From positions 6,200,001 through 6,264,000 of the forward strand of contig NZ_CP036289.1 in the NCBI RefSeq assembly GCF_007748115.1: DNA of 64,000 nucleotides, written 5' to 3'. This document shows, piece after piece, positions 1 through 9,833 of the stretch. This DNA comes from Bremerella volcania (GTDB taxonomy: Bacteria > Planctomycetota > Planctomycetia > Pirellulales > Pirellulaceae). The translations under genes were made by a program, and so were the position numbers. The notes below the pieces were generated by a model. The model worked only from the letters and a program-made list of their open reading frames with translations, searched no databases and was not told the origin of the DNA. Numbering within the stretch: position 1 is the first letter of the stretch; each line of letters begins with the position of its first letter.

Positions 1-203
1 TTCTTTGGCAGGATGTAGAGATAAAAAATGATTCCCACCATGATCAATCCAAGAATCAATCCGCCCAGAAGGGGCGATGGGAATGGCAATTCACCAAAGT
101 AGGCCAGCACGGTCACAGATTTACTCAAGGCGGTGGGAAGAATAGCAACACCCTGATCGTAGCGAATCGAAAGCAGCAATCGCAACCAGAGAAGCCGTTT
201 TCG
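1..203 (-). CDS. Fragment of a putative membrane protein (runs off the window start)
   Basis: An open frame on the minus strand runs from a stop at 204-206 to the left edge. It encodes a hydrophobic stretch including LLGGLILGLIMVGIIFYLYI, which reads as a membrane span. There is no ATG near the beginning of the frame; a GTG at 116 or a TTG further upstream are possible starts, so the true N-terminus is unknown. It follows the 912-residue secreted protein closely on the same strand and may be its downstream operon partner. Too little is visible to name a family. Confidence 0.4.
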
Positions 204-216
204 CTAACGCGATGTC

Positions 217-2955
217 CTACGGTTGGTAGGTTTGAAAGCGATCACCCGCTTCGGCACCAAAGCCGGGTGCAATCTCCGGCCCGCGCGTCGCCTCGTAAGT
301 CGAGACCGTAATGTCATCCAGAAAGACTTGGCCGACGTCGGCCAGTTCAACCGTCAGATTGAACGTGTCGGAATCGCCGGTGGCCCGCATCAAACTGAAT
401 TCGGTCCACTCGGTCGCATCGGTCATATGGATCCCCAGTTCTCGACCGCCGAGCGTGTCGTGAATCAGCACACCGCCGGTCTCAGAAGACAACGGCTGTG
501 GAATGCGAATCCATCCGCGGATGAGCACCAGCCGACCTGGCGGAACCTGGACCATTGCGCTGCGAACCGCGATCGGCGCTTGTTCCGGTCGCGCATACAG
601 CCCTTGCTGATCTGGCGAGACTCGAAGCGAAAGGGAATAGTTCCCAGCGTGCGGCCGTTGCGGCGATAGCTCGACGGCCGACTCGAAACCTGGCTGAGGC
701 GAACGAACCTGAATCCATCCGCTGGATAGCAGAAAGGTAAGGTCTTCCATATCGCCTGCCGGCAGCGTGTTCGGCCCAGGACGAAGATAATTCAAGTTGC
801 CTTGCAGTCGCGAAGCAAATGGCACCAGGTCGTGCGAGATCAGCGTCGGGTTGGTCAGCGGAAACGTATACTGCGATGCCCATTGAGCCCACTGTTGCCG
901 CTGCACAGAGGCTACTTTTCGCTCGGCCTGGGTCACGTAGCGATAGGCCGTTTGCAAGTTGTACTCTTCGTACAGCGTGCGGGCCTGGCGAATGTCAGCC
1001 CATGCAGAATCAATGTTGCGGCGGATCGCCGGCGACTCGGAAGGTGACTCGAGTGCCGCTTGGACGCTGCGAGCCAACTCGAACTCGTGATTCACGGCCT
1101 CCATTCGCAGGCGGACGATCTCGGTACGGTGCTCATCACTGCGGCGACGCATCTCACGAATGACACGTGGGTCTTGCGTCAAGAAGACAAGTGAGACATG
1201 TTCGCTGGCATCCAGCTGAATCTGCATGTCCCCCAGCCCACGACTATGATTGACCGGGTGAATGCCGCTGTCGCCGATGCGATACGCTTCCGATGCCATC
1301 GGCACACCTCGTACTCGGACGTTCACCGGGCGATCGGGCAGGGGATCGACAACGAACTGATCTTCCGGCCCAGTTCTCACGGCGATCAACAGAATGGCCG
1401 TATCGGTGGCCAACATCGAGACATGCACGTTGGGGTCACTGGAAATCGCTCCATTACGCGGACTTCCTTGGGCAATCCAAGGATAGATGAGTTCAATACG
1501 GCGGTTGATGACGTCGAGTGCCGTCCTTCTGGCGAAGTCTACCGGGTGATCTTCATTGAGCGGCGTGTTGCTTTCGAACACGATACCTCGCACACCGTTG
1601 GCGATCGCCAGAAACGCGGCCTTTTCCAGCTGATACGGCTGGAACCCCATGGGCACGCGCGACTCCTGGGCGAGATACGAAACTTGCCGCTGGGTGGCAG
1701 GACTGAACTGCGTCGGTATCACGGCCCAACGAGTCGCACTGGGCGAGGCAAACAGGCCCCACGACTGCGTCCATTTGGCATAATCGTCGAGCGACTGAGA
1801 TGTGCCCAGCGGCGAGCGACGGGTCGCGATGATCTCGCTGTGCTGACTGTAGTCATGAACTCGATTCGGCGCGATGGCCAAGACGGGACGGGGCTTCTGT
1901 CCGTCGAGAAGCCGTAAATCGGCGGCTCGAATGGCAAAGTCGGAGAAGGCATCTTGGCCTGAGGTGATCGGCAGTTCCCAAGCAAGAACCGCCGATTGTT
2001 CGGCCGGGCTGCGCGTCTCGGGCGGCGAACTGACGCTCCACATGTTGTAACGCAGCAACTCTCGCTGAAGCTGTGGCGAAGGGGCACGGCTCGTTCGGAT
2101 GGCGTTGAAACCAAGGCCTCGCAGCAGTGATAAGGGTTCACCGTTGTAGTCGATGACTCGCGGGACCGCGGCGTGATCGTTCAACTCGATGACCTGACCA
2201 TTGGAAGCCGATTCGCTGCGGGGTGGTGCCAATTGCACATTCGCGCCGGTCGTCCCGGGCAAACTTCCCATGCCGCGAAGTCCGCTGGGGTTGGTCACTC
2301 TTTGCGTCACCGTATTGACGTTTTGAACATTCAGCAGACCTTCCACTTCCAGGTCATCAATCTGCACACGTATGAGTCCTGGTCCGGTGTAGACGTTCAG
2401 CAAGACCATGTCGACATATGCTTCCCGCGGATCGAACTGCGGGCCATGTTCGCTGCGCAGCGCGGTGACCTGGTCGTTGACTTGCTGGTCGATATTGCGG
2501 ATGCCGATCTGGTTCCACTGGTCAGGCTGTCCGGCTCGGTCCCCGAGAATGCGCGTCGTGATCGGCTGTCCCGTGCGGGGATCGCGACTCCGCGGAAAGA
2601 CAACCTGCGCGGCAAACTGAATGCCTGATCGATCCGACTTGATCCAGACAGACAGCGAAAGATCCGGGACAACGCGTGCCGGAGTGATGGGGTGGCCGTA
2701 ATAGGCGTACGAACCCTGCGAAAATCGCAGCGCAATCAATTCACTACTGGCCCCAAGATGCGAGTTGCCGACAATCCGCTTATGGTCGAGCCGACTTGCT
2801 GGGGCATCGCCCTCGAGCGGCTTCCAAGTTGTTGTCGCCGATTCGAAGTCTTCGATCACCGCCGCCAGCGCGCAGCAAGGGAGGGTCGTGATGCTCAAAA
2901 GCAACACGAGCAGCAAACGGAGAAAAAAACTGGTTTGTCGGCGGGGCGCTTTCAC
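217..2955 (-). CDS. Large secreted protein with lectin-like ends and a possible glycosidase-like core
   Basis: This is a 912-residue exported protein. Residues 1-31 form a clear signal peptide (basic MKAPRR, then a leucine-rich core ending ALA). The part after it begins IEDFESATTTW and reads like a beta-sandwich carbohydrate-binding domain. The middle (about 270-560) looks like an alpha/beta barrel of the kind seen in glycoside hydrolases, but no catalytic pair can be assigned. A helical stretch follows (about 600-700), and the last 150 residues again look like a jelly-roll module. The start is a GTG, with AAGGA about 11 bases upstream. The family is not recognised with certainty; the glycosidase idea is an inference from overall character only. 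Confidence 0.8.
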   Translation of the reverse strand: MKAPRRQTSFFLRLLLVLLLSITTLPCCALAAVIEDFESATTTWKPLEGDAPASRLDHKRIVGNSHLGASSELIALRFSQGSYAYYGHPITPARVVPDLSLSVWIKSDRSGIQFAAQVVFPRSRDPRTGQPITTRILGDRAGQPDQWNQIGIRNIDQQVNDQVTALRSEHGPQFDPREAYVDMVLLNVYTGPGLIRVQIDDLEVEGLLNVQNVNTVTQRVTNPSGLRGMGSLPGTTGANVQLAPPRSESASNGQVIELNDHAAVPRVIDYNGEPLSLLRGLGFNAIRTSRAPSPQLQRELLRYNMWSVSSPPETRSPAEQSAVLAWELPITSGQDAFSDFAIRAADLRLLDGQKPRPVLAIAPNRVHDYSQHSEIIATRRSPLGTSQSLDDYAKWTQSWGLFASPSATRWAVIPTQFSPATQRQVSYLAQESRVPMGFQPYQLEKAAFLAIANGVRGIVFESNTPLNEDHPVDFARRTALDVINRRIELIYPWIAQGSPRNGAISSDPNVHVSMLATDTAILLIAVRTGPEDQFVVDPLPDRPVNVRVRGVPMASEAYRIGDSGIHPVNHSRGLGDMQIQLDASEHVSLVFLTQDPRVIREMRRRSDEHRTEIVRLRMEAVNHEFELARSVQAALESPSESPAIRRNIDSAWADIRQARTLYEEYNLQTAYRYVTQAERKVASVQRQQWAQWASQYTFPLTNPTLISHDLVPFASRLQGNLNYLRPGPNTLPAGDMEDLTFLLSSGWIQVRSPQPGFESAVELSPQRPHAGNYSLSLRVSPDQQGLYARPEQAPIAVRSAMVQVPPGRLVLIRGWIRIPQPLSSETGGVLIHDTLGGRELGIHMTDATEWTEFSLMRATGDSDTFNLTVELADVGQVFLDDITVSTYEATRGPEIAPGFGAEAGDRFQTYQP

Positions 2956-3149
2956 GCCGAGTGTTTCCTTACTGCAACGGCATGTTTCTTCAGTCGTAAG
3001 TCGTGCTTGTACCTAGATTTAGAAACCATTTCCAGATCAATCGCGTGGTGAAAATACCACATGTCGGAATGCTTCCACTTTTCACGAATAATCGTAAGCT
3101 GTTTGGCAATTGCAACTTAGGTCGTTTAGCATAAATGCATGCACGCATG

Positions 3150-3165
3150 TGGCACGGGGGCTGCA
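3150..3165 (+). promoter_or_regulatory. Sigma-54 (-24/-12) promoter
   Basis: TGGCAC-GGGGG-CTGCA matches the RpoN consensus TGGCAC-N5-TTGCW at all but one base. The invariant GG (3151-3152) and GC (3163-3164) are separated by exactly 10 bases. It lies 45 bases before the start codon of the small gene at 3210. A sigma-54 activator is encoded at 53597-54982, but a link between the two is not shown. Confidence 0.65.
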
Positions 3166-3209
3166 AATAATCGTGTCAGAAGCGAACAACCCAATTGCGG
3201 AGAAACCAC

Positions 3210-3524
3210 ATGAGCCAAGCCAACCAACGAGTCGACGACCAAGCTGCCGCCCAAGAAGAACTGCCCAAGGACCTGGTCGAGTTGGCGATCATGATTGCCA
3301 AGCTGCCGGAAGAGCACCGACAAGAGTTGGAACCAGCCGTCAACAAAGTGATCGAGAACAGCCGACGCCGCCGTCGCATCTACACTTTGGTGCAAGAAGC
3401 GTTGAGCCAATTGCGTCTGGATATGAAGTACCTGATGTTCGACCTGGAAGCGACTCGACGCGAACGCGATCAATACAAAGCCGACTCCAACGACGGCGGC
3501 GACGAGAACCCAGGCGAATTCTAA
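3210..3524 (+). CDS. Small helical, charged protein of unknown function
   Basis: This 104-residue soluble protein begins MSQANQRVDD. It is rich in Glu, Arg and Leu and predicted to be nearly all helix, with a basic patch (SRRRRR) in the middle and an acidic tail. The ATG at 3210 has GGAG seven bases upstream; an upstream in-frame TTG has no such site. It has its own sigma-54-type promoter and a strong hairpin terminator, so it is probably a single-gene unit. No enzyme motif is visible. It could be a nucleic-acid- or protein-binding accessory protein, but this is a guess. Confidence 0.8.
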   Translation: MSQANQRVDDQAAAQEELPKDLVELAIMIAKLPEEHRQELEPAVNKVIENSRRRRRIYTLVQEALSQLRLDMKYLMFDLEATRRERDQYKADSNDGGDENPGEF

Positions 3525-3559
3525 ACCACGGGCAATTGCCCCCTCGATAAACCTATCAG

Positions 3560-3610
3560 CGCGTGGCAACACCTACCCCGGCGGGAGCAATGTGTTGCCA
3601 CGCGTTCTTT
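3560..3610 (+). terminator. Strong intrinsic terminator hairpin
   Basis: CGCGTGGCAACAC (3560-3572) pairs perfectly over 13 bp with GTGTTGCCACGCG (3592-3604). The loop is 19 bases and the stem is followed by TTCTTTT. It closes the small gene ending at 3524. Confidence 0.7.
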
Positions 3611-3776
3611 TGCCCTCCTCCAGTTCCCAACCTAAAAGAGCGATCGAGCCAACATTTTGTTGCAACGCGTCTGTTTTTGTCGGTACACTTAACTAATGGC
3701 TGTTGGGACAACTATTTCCTGCCCGCAGTCCTGCCTGGCAAAACATTTCCCCCCCGCAAACGTTGAGGAGTTCCCT

Positions 3777-4334
3777 ATGAAGTCGGTTCTATCCGTCTTT
3801 GCTGCGTTGGCCTTGCTGGCCGCATTCTCTGTGTCGGCCGTGGCCTCTGAAGATGTCCTGAAAGGCGAAGTCAAAACGCTGGAAGGCAAGAAGGTCGACT
3901 TGTCCGAGTACAAGGGCAAGGTTCTGTTGATCGTGAACGTCGCCAGCAAGTGCGGCAAGACGCCCCAGTACGAACCCCTTCAAGCGTTGTACGAACAATA
4001 CGGTGATCAAGGCTTTGCGGTCCTCGGCTTCCCTTGCAATCAGTTTGGCAAACAGGAACCTGGCACCGCTTCGCAGATTCGAGAGTTCTGCACCGAGAAG
4101 TACGACGTGACCTTTCCGATGTTCGAGAAGATCGAAGTCAACGGAGAAGGCACCGCGCCGCTGTACACCAAGTTGAAGAGCTTTGAATCCGATCCTGGCG
4201 ACGTGAAGTGGAATTTCGAGAAGTTCCTGATCGGTAAGAATGGTGAAGTGATCCAGCGTTTCCGTACCCGTGTCGAACCAGACGACAAGACGGTCATCGA
4301 AGCGATCGAGACCGAATTGAAGAAGGAAAATTAA
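3777..4334 (+). CDS. Exported thiol-type glutathione peroxidase
   Basis: This 185-residue protein of the GPx family reduces peroxides with a thiol donor, probably thioredoxin. Residues 1-24 form a signal peptide ending AVASE, so it acts outside the cytoplasm. The family signature NVASKCGKTPQY carries peroxidatic Cys59 in place of selenocysteine. FPCNQFG supplies Gln89, and WNF supplies Trp145/Asn146. Cys105 (EFCTEKY) sits 46 residues after Cys59, the spacing of the resolving cysteine in yeast Gpx3, which supports a two-Cys, thioredoxin-linked mechanism. GAGGAG precedes the ATG at 3777. A terminator follows, so it appears monocistronic. Confidence 0.93.
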   Translation: MKSVLSVFAALALLAAFSVSAVASEDVLKGEVKTLEGKKVDLSEYKGKVLLIVNVASKCGKTPQYEPLQALYEQYGDQGFAVLGFPCNQFGKQEPGTASQIREFCTEKYDVTFPMFEKIEVNGEGTAPLYTKLKSFESDPGDVKWNFEKFLIGKNGEVIQRFRTRVEPDDKTVIEAIETELKKEN

Positions 4335-4375
4335 GCGTCGCAATCCCTCTGGGTGCGTGCTAGTCAAATCATAAG

Positions 4376-4404
4376 AGCCGCTGGCCTAGGTCGGCGGCTT
4401 TTTT
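4376..4404 (+). terminator. Intrinsic terminator after glutathione peroxidase
   Basis: AGCCGC (4376-4381) pairs with GCGGCT (4394-4399), followed by a run of T residues to 4404. It lies 42 bases after the glutathione peroxidase stop codon. Confidence 0.75.
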
Positions 4405-4488
4405 CCATTCAGGCCCACAGCGGCCAACTTTGTGATAATAATAGGGACGTTCCCCATTTCATTCTCTCCCGCTGCAAGGCCGAACGTT

Positions 4489-4989
4489 TTGCCTGAATCC
4501 ATCCTTCAACAGCAGTTGAAAAAGGAACAGCCATTCGAGTCTCTCGAATTGGAGACCTTTCTCAACCTGCTTCGCACGCACAACATGATCGCGGCCGCGC
4601 CCGGCCGTTTGATGAAACGGCACGGCCTATCCAGCGCGCAGTACAACATTCTGAAGATCCTGGACTCACATCACGGCGAAGGCCTGCCGTGCCTGGAAAT
4701 CGTTCAGCAAATGGTGACCCGTGTTCCCGATATCACTCGTCTGGTCGATCGTCTGGCCGAAGCTGAACTGGTCGAGCGCAATCGGAGCGAGAGCGACCGC
4801 CGAGTCGTGATGATCACCATCACCCCCAAAGGGCGCAAGCTGGTGGAAACGATTCGCCAGCCGCTGCTGGAAATCCACAAACAAAACCTCGGGCACATGA
4901 CCGAAGAAGAGCTTTCGCAGTTGAATCAACTTTTGGTGAAAGCTCGCATCCGAGCCGAAGCAACACCCCTTTGTGATGGGTCGGAGTAA
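4489..4989 (+). CDS. MarR-family transcriptional regulator
   Basis: A winged-helix DNA-binding regulator of about 166 residues. The MarR layout is clear: an N-terminal dimerisation helix, a recognition region (LSSAQYNILKIL), a helix-turn-helix with VTRVPDITRLVDRL, and the wing NRSESDRRVVMITITPKG. The MarR hallmark Asp-Arg-Arg is present. The frame is open upstream to a GTG at 4432. The TTG at 4489, with AAGG upstream, fits the usual family N-terminus better. It lies 70 bases before the asparagine synthetase and may be co-transcribed with it. The ligand and target operon are unknown. Confidence 0.88.
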   Translation: MPESILQQQLKKEQPFESLELETFLNLLRTHNMIAAAPGRLMKRHGLSSAQYNILKILDSHHGEGLPCLEIVQQMVTRVPDITRLVDRLAEAELVERNRSESDRRVVMITITPKGRKLVETIRQPLLEIHKQNLGHMTEEELSQLNQLLVKARIRAEATPLCDGSE

Positions 4990-5059
4990 GGAGAAGGAAT
5001 CTACTGGCGGCTTTTCCCTCTTCTCTCCTGTCGAACTAGGCACTAAGAACCAAATAACC

Positions 5060-6976
5060 ATGTGTGGCATTGCCGGGGCATTTTGGGTCGATCCACAGCA
5101 CGAAGTGAGCGAAGAGGTGCTGCGCCGCATGACCGACTCGCTGGCTCATCGCGGCCCTGACGACTCAGGGATCTATCACCGCTTCCCACACGAACATGGC
5201 CCCTATGGCACCGTGCCAGGAGTGGGCCTTGGCCATCGCCGGCTTTCGATCATCGACCTGGCTGGCGGCCATCAGCCACTGGCCAATGAAGACGAAACCG
5301 TATGGACCGCGTTCAACGGCGAGATCTTCAATTTCCATTCGCTCAGGGCTCGCCTGGAAGGGGCAGGGCACACGTTCCGCACGCACTGCGATACCGAGGT
5401 GATCGTTCACCTTTTCGAGGATGAAGGGGTCGACGCGTTTTCCCACTTCAATGGAATGTTCGCCATAGCCGTTTGGGACCAGCGTCACCGGCGTATCGTC
5501 CTGGGTCGCGATCGCCTGGGACAGAAACCGCTCTACTACTGCGTGCATGGCGACCGGCTTCTCTTCGGAAGCGAACTCAAGGCTCTCCTGCAAGTGCCGG
5601 GACTGCCACGCGAAATTGACCCTGGCGCGATCGATGCCTACCTTACGTATCAATATGTGCCCCATCCGCGAACGATCTTCCGAGGGATTCACAAGCTACC
5701 GCCAGGCTGTTATCTGACCTTCGATGGAAAGAACCTCGAGATCGCCAGTTATTGGAATCCCGATTTCAGCCGCGAAATGGCCATCAGCCTGGACGACGCC
5801 AAGGCCGAACTCATCCGGCTCTTCACCGATTCGGTCAAGCTTCGCCTGCAAGCCGATGTCCCGCTGGGGGCGTTTCTATCCGGCGGAATCGATTCTTCAC
5901 TGGTCGTCGCCACGATGAAACAGCTCACCGATCAGCCGGTGAAGACGTTTTCCATTGGCTTTCCGCAGAAGGAATATGACGAGACCAGCTATGCACGACA
6001 AGTCGCCGAGCACCTGGGGACGGAGCACCATGAGTTTCAGGTGACGCCTGATGCGCTCGAGATGTTACCGAAACTCATTCATCACTACGATGAACCGTTC
6101 GCCGATAGTTCCGCGATTCCAACATGGTATGTTTCGCAAATGACTCGCGAGCACGTCACGGTGGCTCTCAGCGGCGACGGAGGGGACGAACTCTTCGCGG
6201 GTTACGATCGCTACAAAGCCGTGCGTCTGGCGGCGGCGGTCGATATGTTTGGTCCGGTCGGACGCTTCGGATCCAAGCTCGGCATGAAACTCTTACCGGC
6301 CGGTGGTCCCCAGAAATCAAGGCTGCGACGGGCACGACGTTTTGCCGAGGCGATCGCGATGTCTCCGGGCCGACGGTACCTGGACTGGATCAGCATCTTC
6401 AATGAAACACGTCGCGGTGAGTTATATGATGATGGCTTCGTCGAAAGGCTTCCCGATACCGACCCTTATGCCTTTCTTTACTCGGCCTGGAAACGCTCCG
6501 GCAAACGGGACGCCCTGACGGCCGCTTCGTTGGCCGATCTCACGACTTACCTGCCGTGCGATCTGAATACTAAAGTCGACATCGCCTCGATGGCTCATGC
6601 CCTGGAATGCCGGCAACCGTTCTTGGATTACCGCCTGGCCGAGTTTGCGATTCGATTGCCGTCGAAGTGGAAGTGGCGGATGGGTCGCGGAAAGTTTCTT
6701 CTGAAGCACGCGTTCGGAGACAAGCTGCCGGAAGTCATTTGGAAACGTCGCAAGATGGGCTTCGGTGTGCCGCTTAACACATGGTTCCGCGGACAGTTGA
6801 AAGAACTACTACACGATACGCTTACAAGTGAAACGACCAAGAGCCGTGGGTATTTCCGTCAGGACACCATCGAGACACTCTTGCGGGAACACGATACGAA
6901 CCAGTTCGACCATAGTGCCCGGCTGTGGGCACTGTTGGTGCTAGAGCTTTGGCATCGCGAGTGGGTTGACCCTTAG
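5060..6976 (+). CDS. asnB: Asparagine synthase (glutamine-hydrolysing)
   Basis: This 638-residue class II amidotransferase makes asparagine, or a similar amide, from aspartate, glutamine and ATP. The start is fixed by chemistry: the mature enzyme must begin with the Cys of MCGIAG, so the ATG at 5060 is correct although the frame is open further upstream. The N-terminal Ntn-hydrolase half shows LAHRGPDDSG, LGHRRLSIID and NGEIFN. The synthetase half has the PP-loop SGGIDSS at about residues 273-279 and SGDGGDELFAGYDRY. Its length also fits the AsnB-like amidotransferases found in exopolysaccharide loci, so a role in modifying a surface sugar cannot be excluded. The last 4 bases overlap the convergent gene. 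Confidence 0.93.
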   Translation: MCGIAGAFWVDPQHEVSEEVLRRMTDSLAHRGPDDSGIYHRFPHEHGPYGTVPGVGLGHRRLSIIDLAGGHQPLANEDETVWTAFNGEIFNFHSLRARLEGAGHTFRTHCDTEVIVHLFEDEGVDAFSHFNGMFAIAVWDQRHRRIVLGRDRLGQKPLYYCVHGDRLLFGSELKALLQVPGLPREIDPGAIDAYLTYQYVPHPRTIFRGIHKLPPGCYLTFDGKNLEIASYWNPDFSREMAISLDDAKAELIRLFTDSVKLRLQADVPLGAFLSGGIDSSLVVATMKQLTDQPVKTFSIGFPQKEYDETSYARQVAEHLGTEHHEFQVTPDALEMLPKLIHHYDEPFADSSAIPTWYVSQMTREHVTVALSGDGGDELFAGYDRYKAVRLAAAVDMFGPVGRFGSKLGMKLLPAGGPQKSRLRRARRFAEAIAMSPGRRYLDWISIFNETRRGELYDDGFVERLPDTDPYAFLYSAWKRSGKRDALTAASLADLTTYLPCDLNTKVDIASMAHALECRQPFLDYRLAEFAIRLPSKWKWRMGRGKFLLKHAFGDKLPEVIWKRRKMGFGVPLNTWFRGQLKELLHDTLTSETTKSRGYFRQDTIETLLREHDTNQFDHSARLWALLVLELWHREWVDP

Positions 6977-9654
6977 CGGCTGGTTCGCTCCGGTTCGTCG
7001 GCGACGCGGAACAGTTTTCGTTCCTGCATCAGAACGCCTTTGGGCCCCAGCGAAACGGCCAGCCAACCTTCGTGTAGGGCCAGCTGATTGACCTGGAATT
7101 CGGCCAGACGCGGATCGACCTTCGCTCCCGCGGGAAAGAGCGGGATCTCGTGCTTCTTGGATAGCACCTTCAGGAAGACAGCCCGCAGCGCGATTTGATC
7201 GCGAAAGCCCAGGCGTTTCCCCTTCAGAAAGACGGTACTGTCCCGCACAAGCTTGGCATCGAAGTCAACGCTAGTAGGACTATAGAGTGCCGAAACTTCC
7301 AAATCTTCCCAGTGGTTGTCATCGACCGTCAACGAATCGATGCGCAGGGTCAGTTGAGCCTGACCGTCCTTGAACTCGACGCGGATCGGATCGTCTTCCG
7401 AGAACTTAAAGGCCACTTCCGCGGGAAGCTCTTCATCGACATCACTCTGAACGGCGGGGAATCGCGTGCCAATTTCCATCAGGAATTCTTTCGGCGTCAT
7501 CTCGCGGCCCCCCAGACGAAGCTGGCGGATCAAGTTATTCAGACCTGACTGATGCAGTTGAGCACTGAGAACACTGTCGATCGGGCTACTGGGCCGAGGC
7601 GTGTGGGCGGCCAGATGCCGAGGACCAGCGGCGCGAAAACGGCCGGAGATGCTACGGCTGGACGTGCTTAAATCGACCACCGAAGGATCCAGGCCAAGAC
7701 GAACCAGCGGCTGAACGACGTCCACGTACAGCTTGTCTTGCCACTGTTGAACCTTGTCGTTGAGCTGCTCATTCAACTGTGTTTCGGCCTGACGACGAAC
7801 TTTGCGTTCGACTTCCGCTTCGGCAGCGTATTTCTTCTCTTCGGTTTGACCACGCGCGACGCTACGAACCAAGGAACCGATCAAGGGGATTCCGTCATAG
7901 TCGCTTTTCAGGTTATCCACGCTGGTGGTCGTATCGGCTCGAGCCACAGCCGGCGATACCCAGAATCCCTTCGGATTAACAACCACTTGTTTCGCGGCGT
8001 GGTAGCGAGATCGTCCACGATTGAAGATCTTCACCGGCCCGCTATGACTGGTCGTTTGGCTGTCGACGTTCCCCAACACTTCCAGTTGGACTCGCCACTG
8101 CTGATCGTCAGGCACCGGGCGGACGTGCAAACGAGTCACGCTGCGGCTGCGACCCAGCACGCGTGCCCCGAGAATGAAGTCATCCACCCGCGATTCGTCG
8201 GGCTGAAGCTCCGGCATAAAGGCCTGCATGAACTGCTGACTGACTTCAAATCGCGTGTTCGCATTGCGGTACGTGTGATCGATCAGCTGGCCGAATTCGA
8301 CGATCGGCTGCTCGGCATGATGCTGCAGTAAGCTGGATTCCATGGCGATCAGCTTCGCATCGGCGGCCGATTGTTCCTGTTCGTACCGTTCGACGGCTGC
8401 GAGGGTCTTTTCGGGATTGAAGTTGATCCCCAACCATGGCCGCAAAGAATTAGCCAGGTTCACGAAGGGTGCCTGAGCGAGAAGCTGCTTTTGAGCTTCG
8501 TCGAACTCGCCCCCTTCCAGCCGAGCCAAAACCTGGTTGGCTACTTCCTGCATCTGCTGAGGCGAGGCATTCGATTCCATTGCCTGGCGTAGCTGTTTTA
8601 GTTGCAGGTAATCGCTCCAACTGAGCAGTTGACCGCCGTCACGCAAGATCGCTTCAGAATCTTCCAGGTGCTGCTGCAGGTTGCCCAGCGTCGTCGGAGA
8701 AGCGCTCAGCTGAATGCCACTGTGGATAATGTCGTGCGCTGCGTTCCACAGGTCGATCCGCCGCAGCATCGCGTAATAGGTTTGGGTGATGTCGGTGCGC
8801 TGCCAGCCGTAGTCGAGCGTATCGACCATGGAAACGGCTTCGCCGGTGACTTCCGCCAACCGTTTGAGGTGCTGCGAAGCAGGGGCCGTGCCAATGGTCG
8901 ATTCCTCTCGTAGCTTTTGAAGTGCCGTACGGAGGTCGCTGGCCCAGCTCTTGGTTTCGGGATACTCGTCCAATCGCTCAAGCATCGCGTCCAAGTGCGG
9001 CGTCTTTGGCCAACGGTACGTGACCGGACGAGCAGCATCCACTGGGGGCAGAACCTTTGGCGGTTCGAGGGCTGGAAGAACGTCCGCGGCACTCTCTGGC
9101 TCGTCTCCCACGCGATAAATGTTATCACGGTTGCGGGTGTCAGGACGGTAAGCGACCAGCGGCATCCGTTCGAGCTGCGGAAGCTGGCTGGCGACCGGTA
9201 ATTCAATGACAGGATCTCGCCAGGGACTGACTTCCACCGGGGGAAGCGTCTCAATGGTTTGTGGAGCCAGCAGGACTTCCACCGGTTCTTCCAACGGCTG
9301 GGTGACGTCGTTGGGATCTGGTTCAGGCGGAGCTTCGACCGGCAACAACATATCGCGGATCTTTTCGACCGCTTTAGGCAACTGCTGGTGCAGATGCCGT
9401 AGATCCGGCAGTCCATAGCTCGAGCCGGCAGACTGATCGGCTGCGACGGGATCTGACTGTTTGGGACGAACTTGTTCGAGTGGCTGGAACTGCTTCTTCG
9501 CCGGCGGCTCCAACTCCATTTTGAAAAGAGCTGGATCGTCGAATGCCGAGCGAGTTTCCACTTCCGGCGGCGCAGACAACAGGTAAGACGCCTGACTGAG
9601 GATTGCCAGGTGTACCAGTACGAACCAAACTCGCTTTAGCAATTTGGTTTCCAT
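6973..9654 (-). CDS. Large exported protein of unknown function
   Basis: A protein of about 893 residues. The ATG at 9654 (METKLLKRVW) is preceded by AAGG and starts an uncleaved or cleavable signal segment (WFVLVHLAILSQASYLLSA). A frame extension with a TTG start exists upstream but is less likely. A Pro/Glu/Gln-rich region (about 30-200) follows, then a long helical region (200-480) and a mixed region with Arg/Lys-rich segments to the end. No enzyme motif was recognised. The size and style are typical of planctomycete-specific surface or periplasmic proteins. It converges on asnB with a 4-base overlap of stop regions. Confidence 0.8.
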   Translation of the reverse strand: METKLLKRVWFVLVHLAILSQASYLLSAPPEVETRSAFDDPALFKMELEPPAKKQFQPLEQVRPKQSDPVAADQSAGSSYGLPDLRHLHQQLPKAVEKIRDMLLPVEAPPEPDPNDVTQPLEEPVEVLLAPQTIETLPPVEVSPWRDPVIELPVASQLPQLERMPLVAYRPDTRNRDNIYRVGDEPESAADVLPALEPPKVLPPVDAARPVTYRWPKTPHLDAMLERLDEYPETKSWASDLRTALQKLREESTIGTAPASQHLKRLAEVTGEAVSMVDTLDYGWQRTDITQTYYAMLRRIDLWNAAHDIIHSGIQLSASPTTLGNLQQHLEDSEAILRDGGQLLSWSDYLQLKQLRQAMESNASPQQMQEVANQVLARLEGGEFDEAQKQLLAQAPFVNLANSLRPWLGINFNPEKTLAAVERYEQEQSAADAKLIAMESSLLQHHAEQPIVEFGQLIDHTYRNANTRFEVSQQFMQAFMPELQPDESRVDDFILGARVLGRSRSVTRLHVRPVPDDQQWRVQLEVLGNVDSQTTSHSGPVKIFNRGRSRYHAAKQVVVNPKGFWVSPAVARADTTTSVDNLKSDYDGIPLIGSLVRSVARGQTEEKKYAAEAEVERKVRRQAETQLNEQLNDKVQQWQDKLYVDVVQPLVRLGLDPSVVDLSTSSRSISGRFRAAGPRHLAAHTPRPSSPIDSVLSAQLHQSGLNNLIRQLRLGGREMTPKEFLMEIGTRFPAVQSDVDEELPAEVAFKFSEDDPIRVEFKDGQAQLTLRIDSLTVDDNHWEDLEVSALYSPTSVDFDAKLVRDSTVFLKGKRLGFRDQIALRAVFLKVLSKKHEIPLFPAGAKVDPRLAEFQVNQLALHEGWLAVSLGPKGVLMQERKLFRVADEPERTSR

Positions 9655-9833
9655 CCGCCTTATGATCGTCACGCTCAAGAAGTTACGCCGGGGGTCTTAA
9701 GGAGCCAGCACTTTCGCAATAAGCCGTCTCTCCCCTACATCGGTCATGACCGGGTCGGAACTCTACTTCAGACGATAAAGATGCACTGCTAGCTGAGTGT
9801 AATTAGCAGTAAGCAGTAGAAGCGGGTGGTTTG

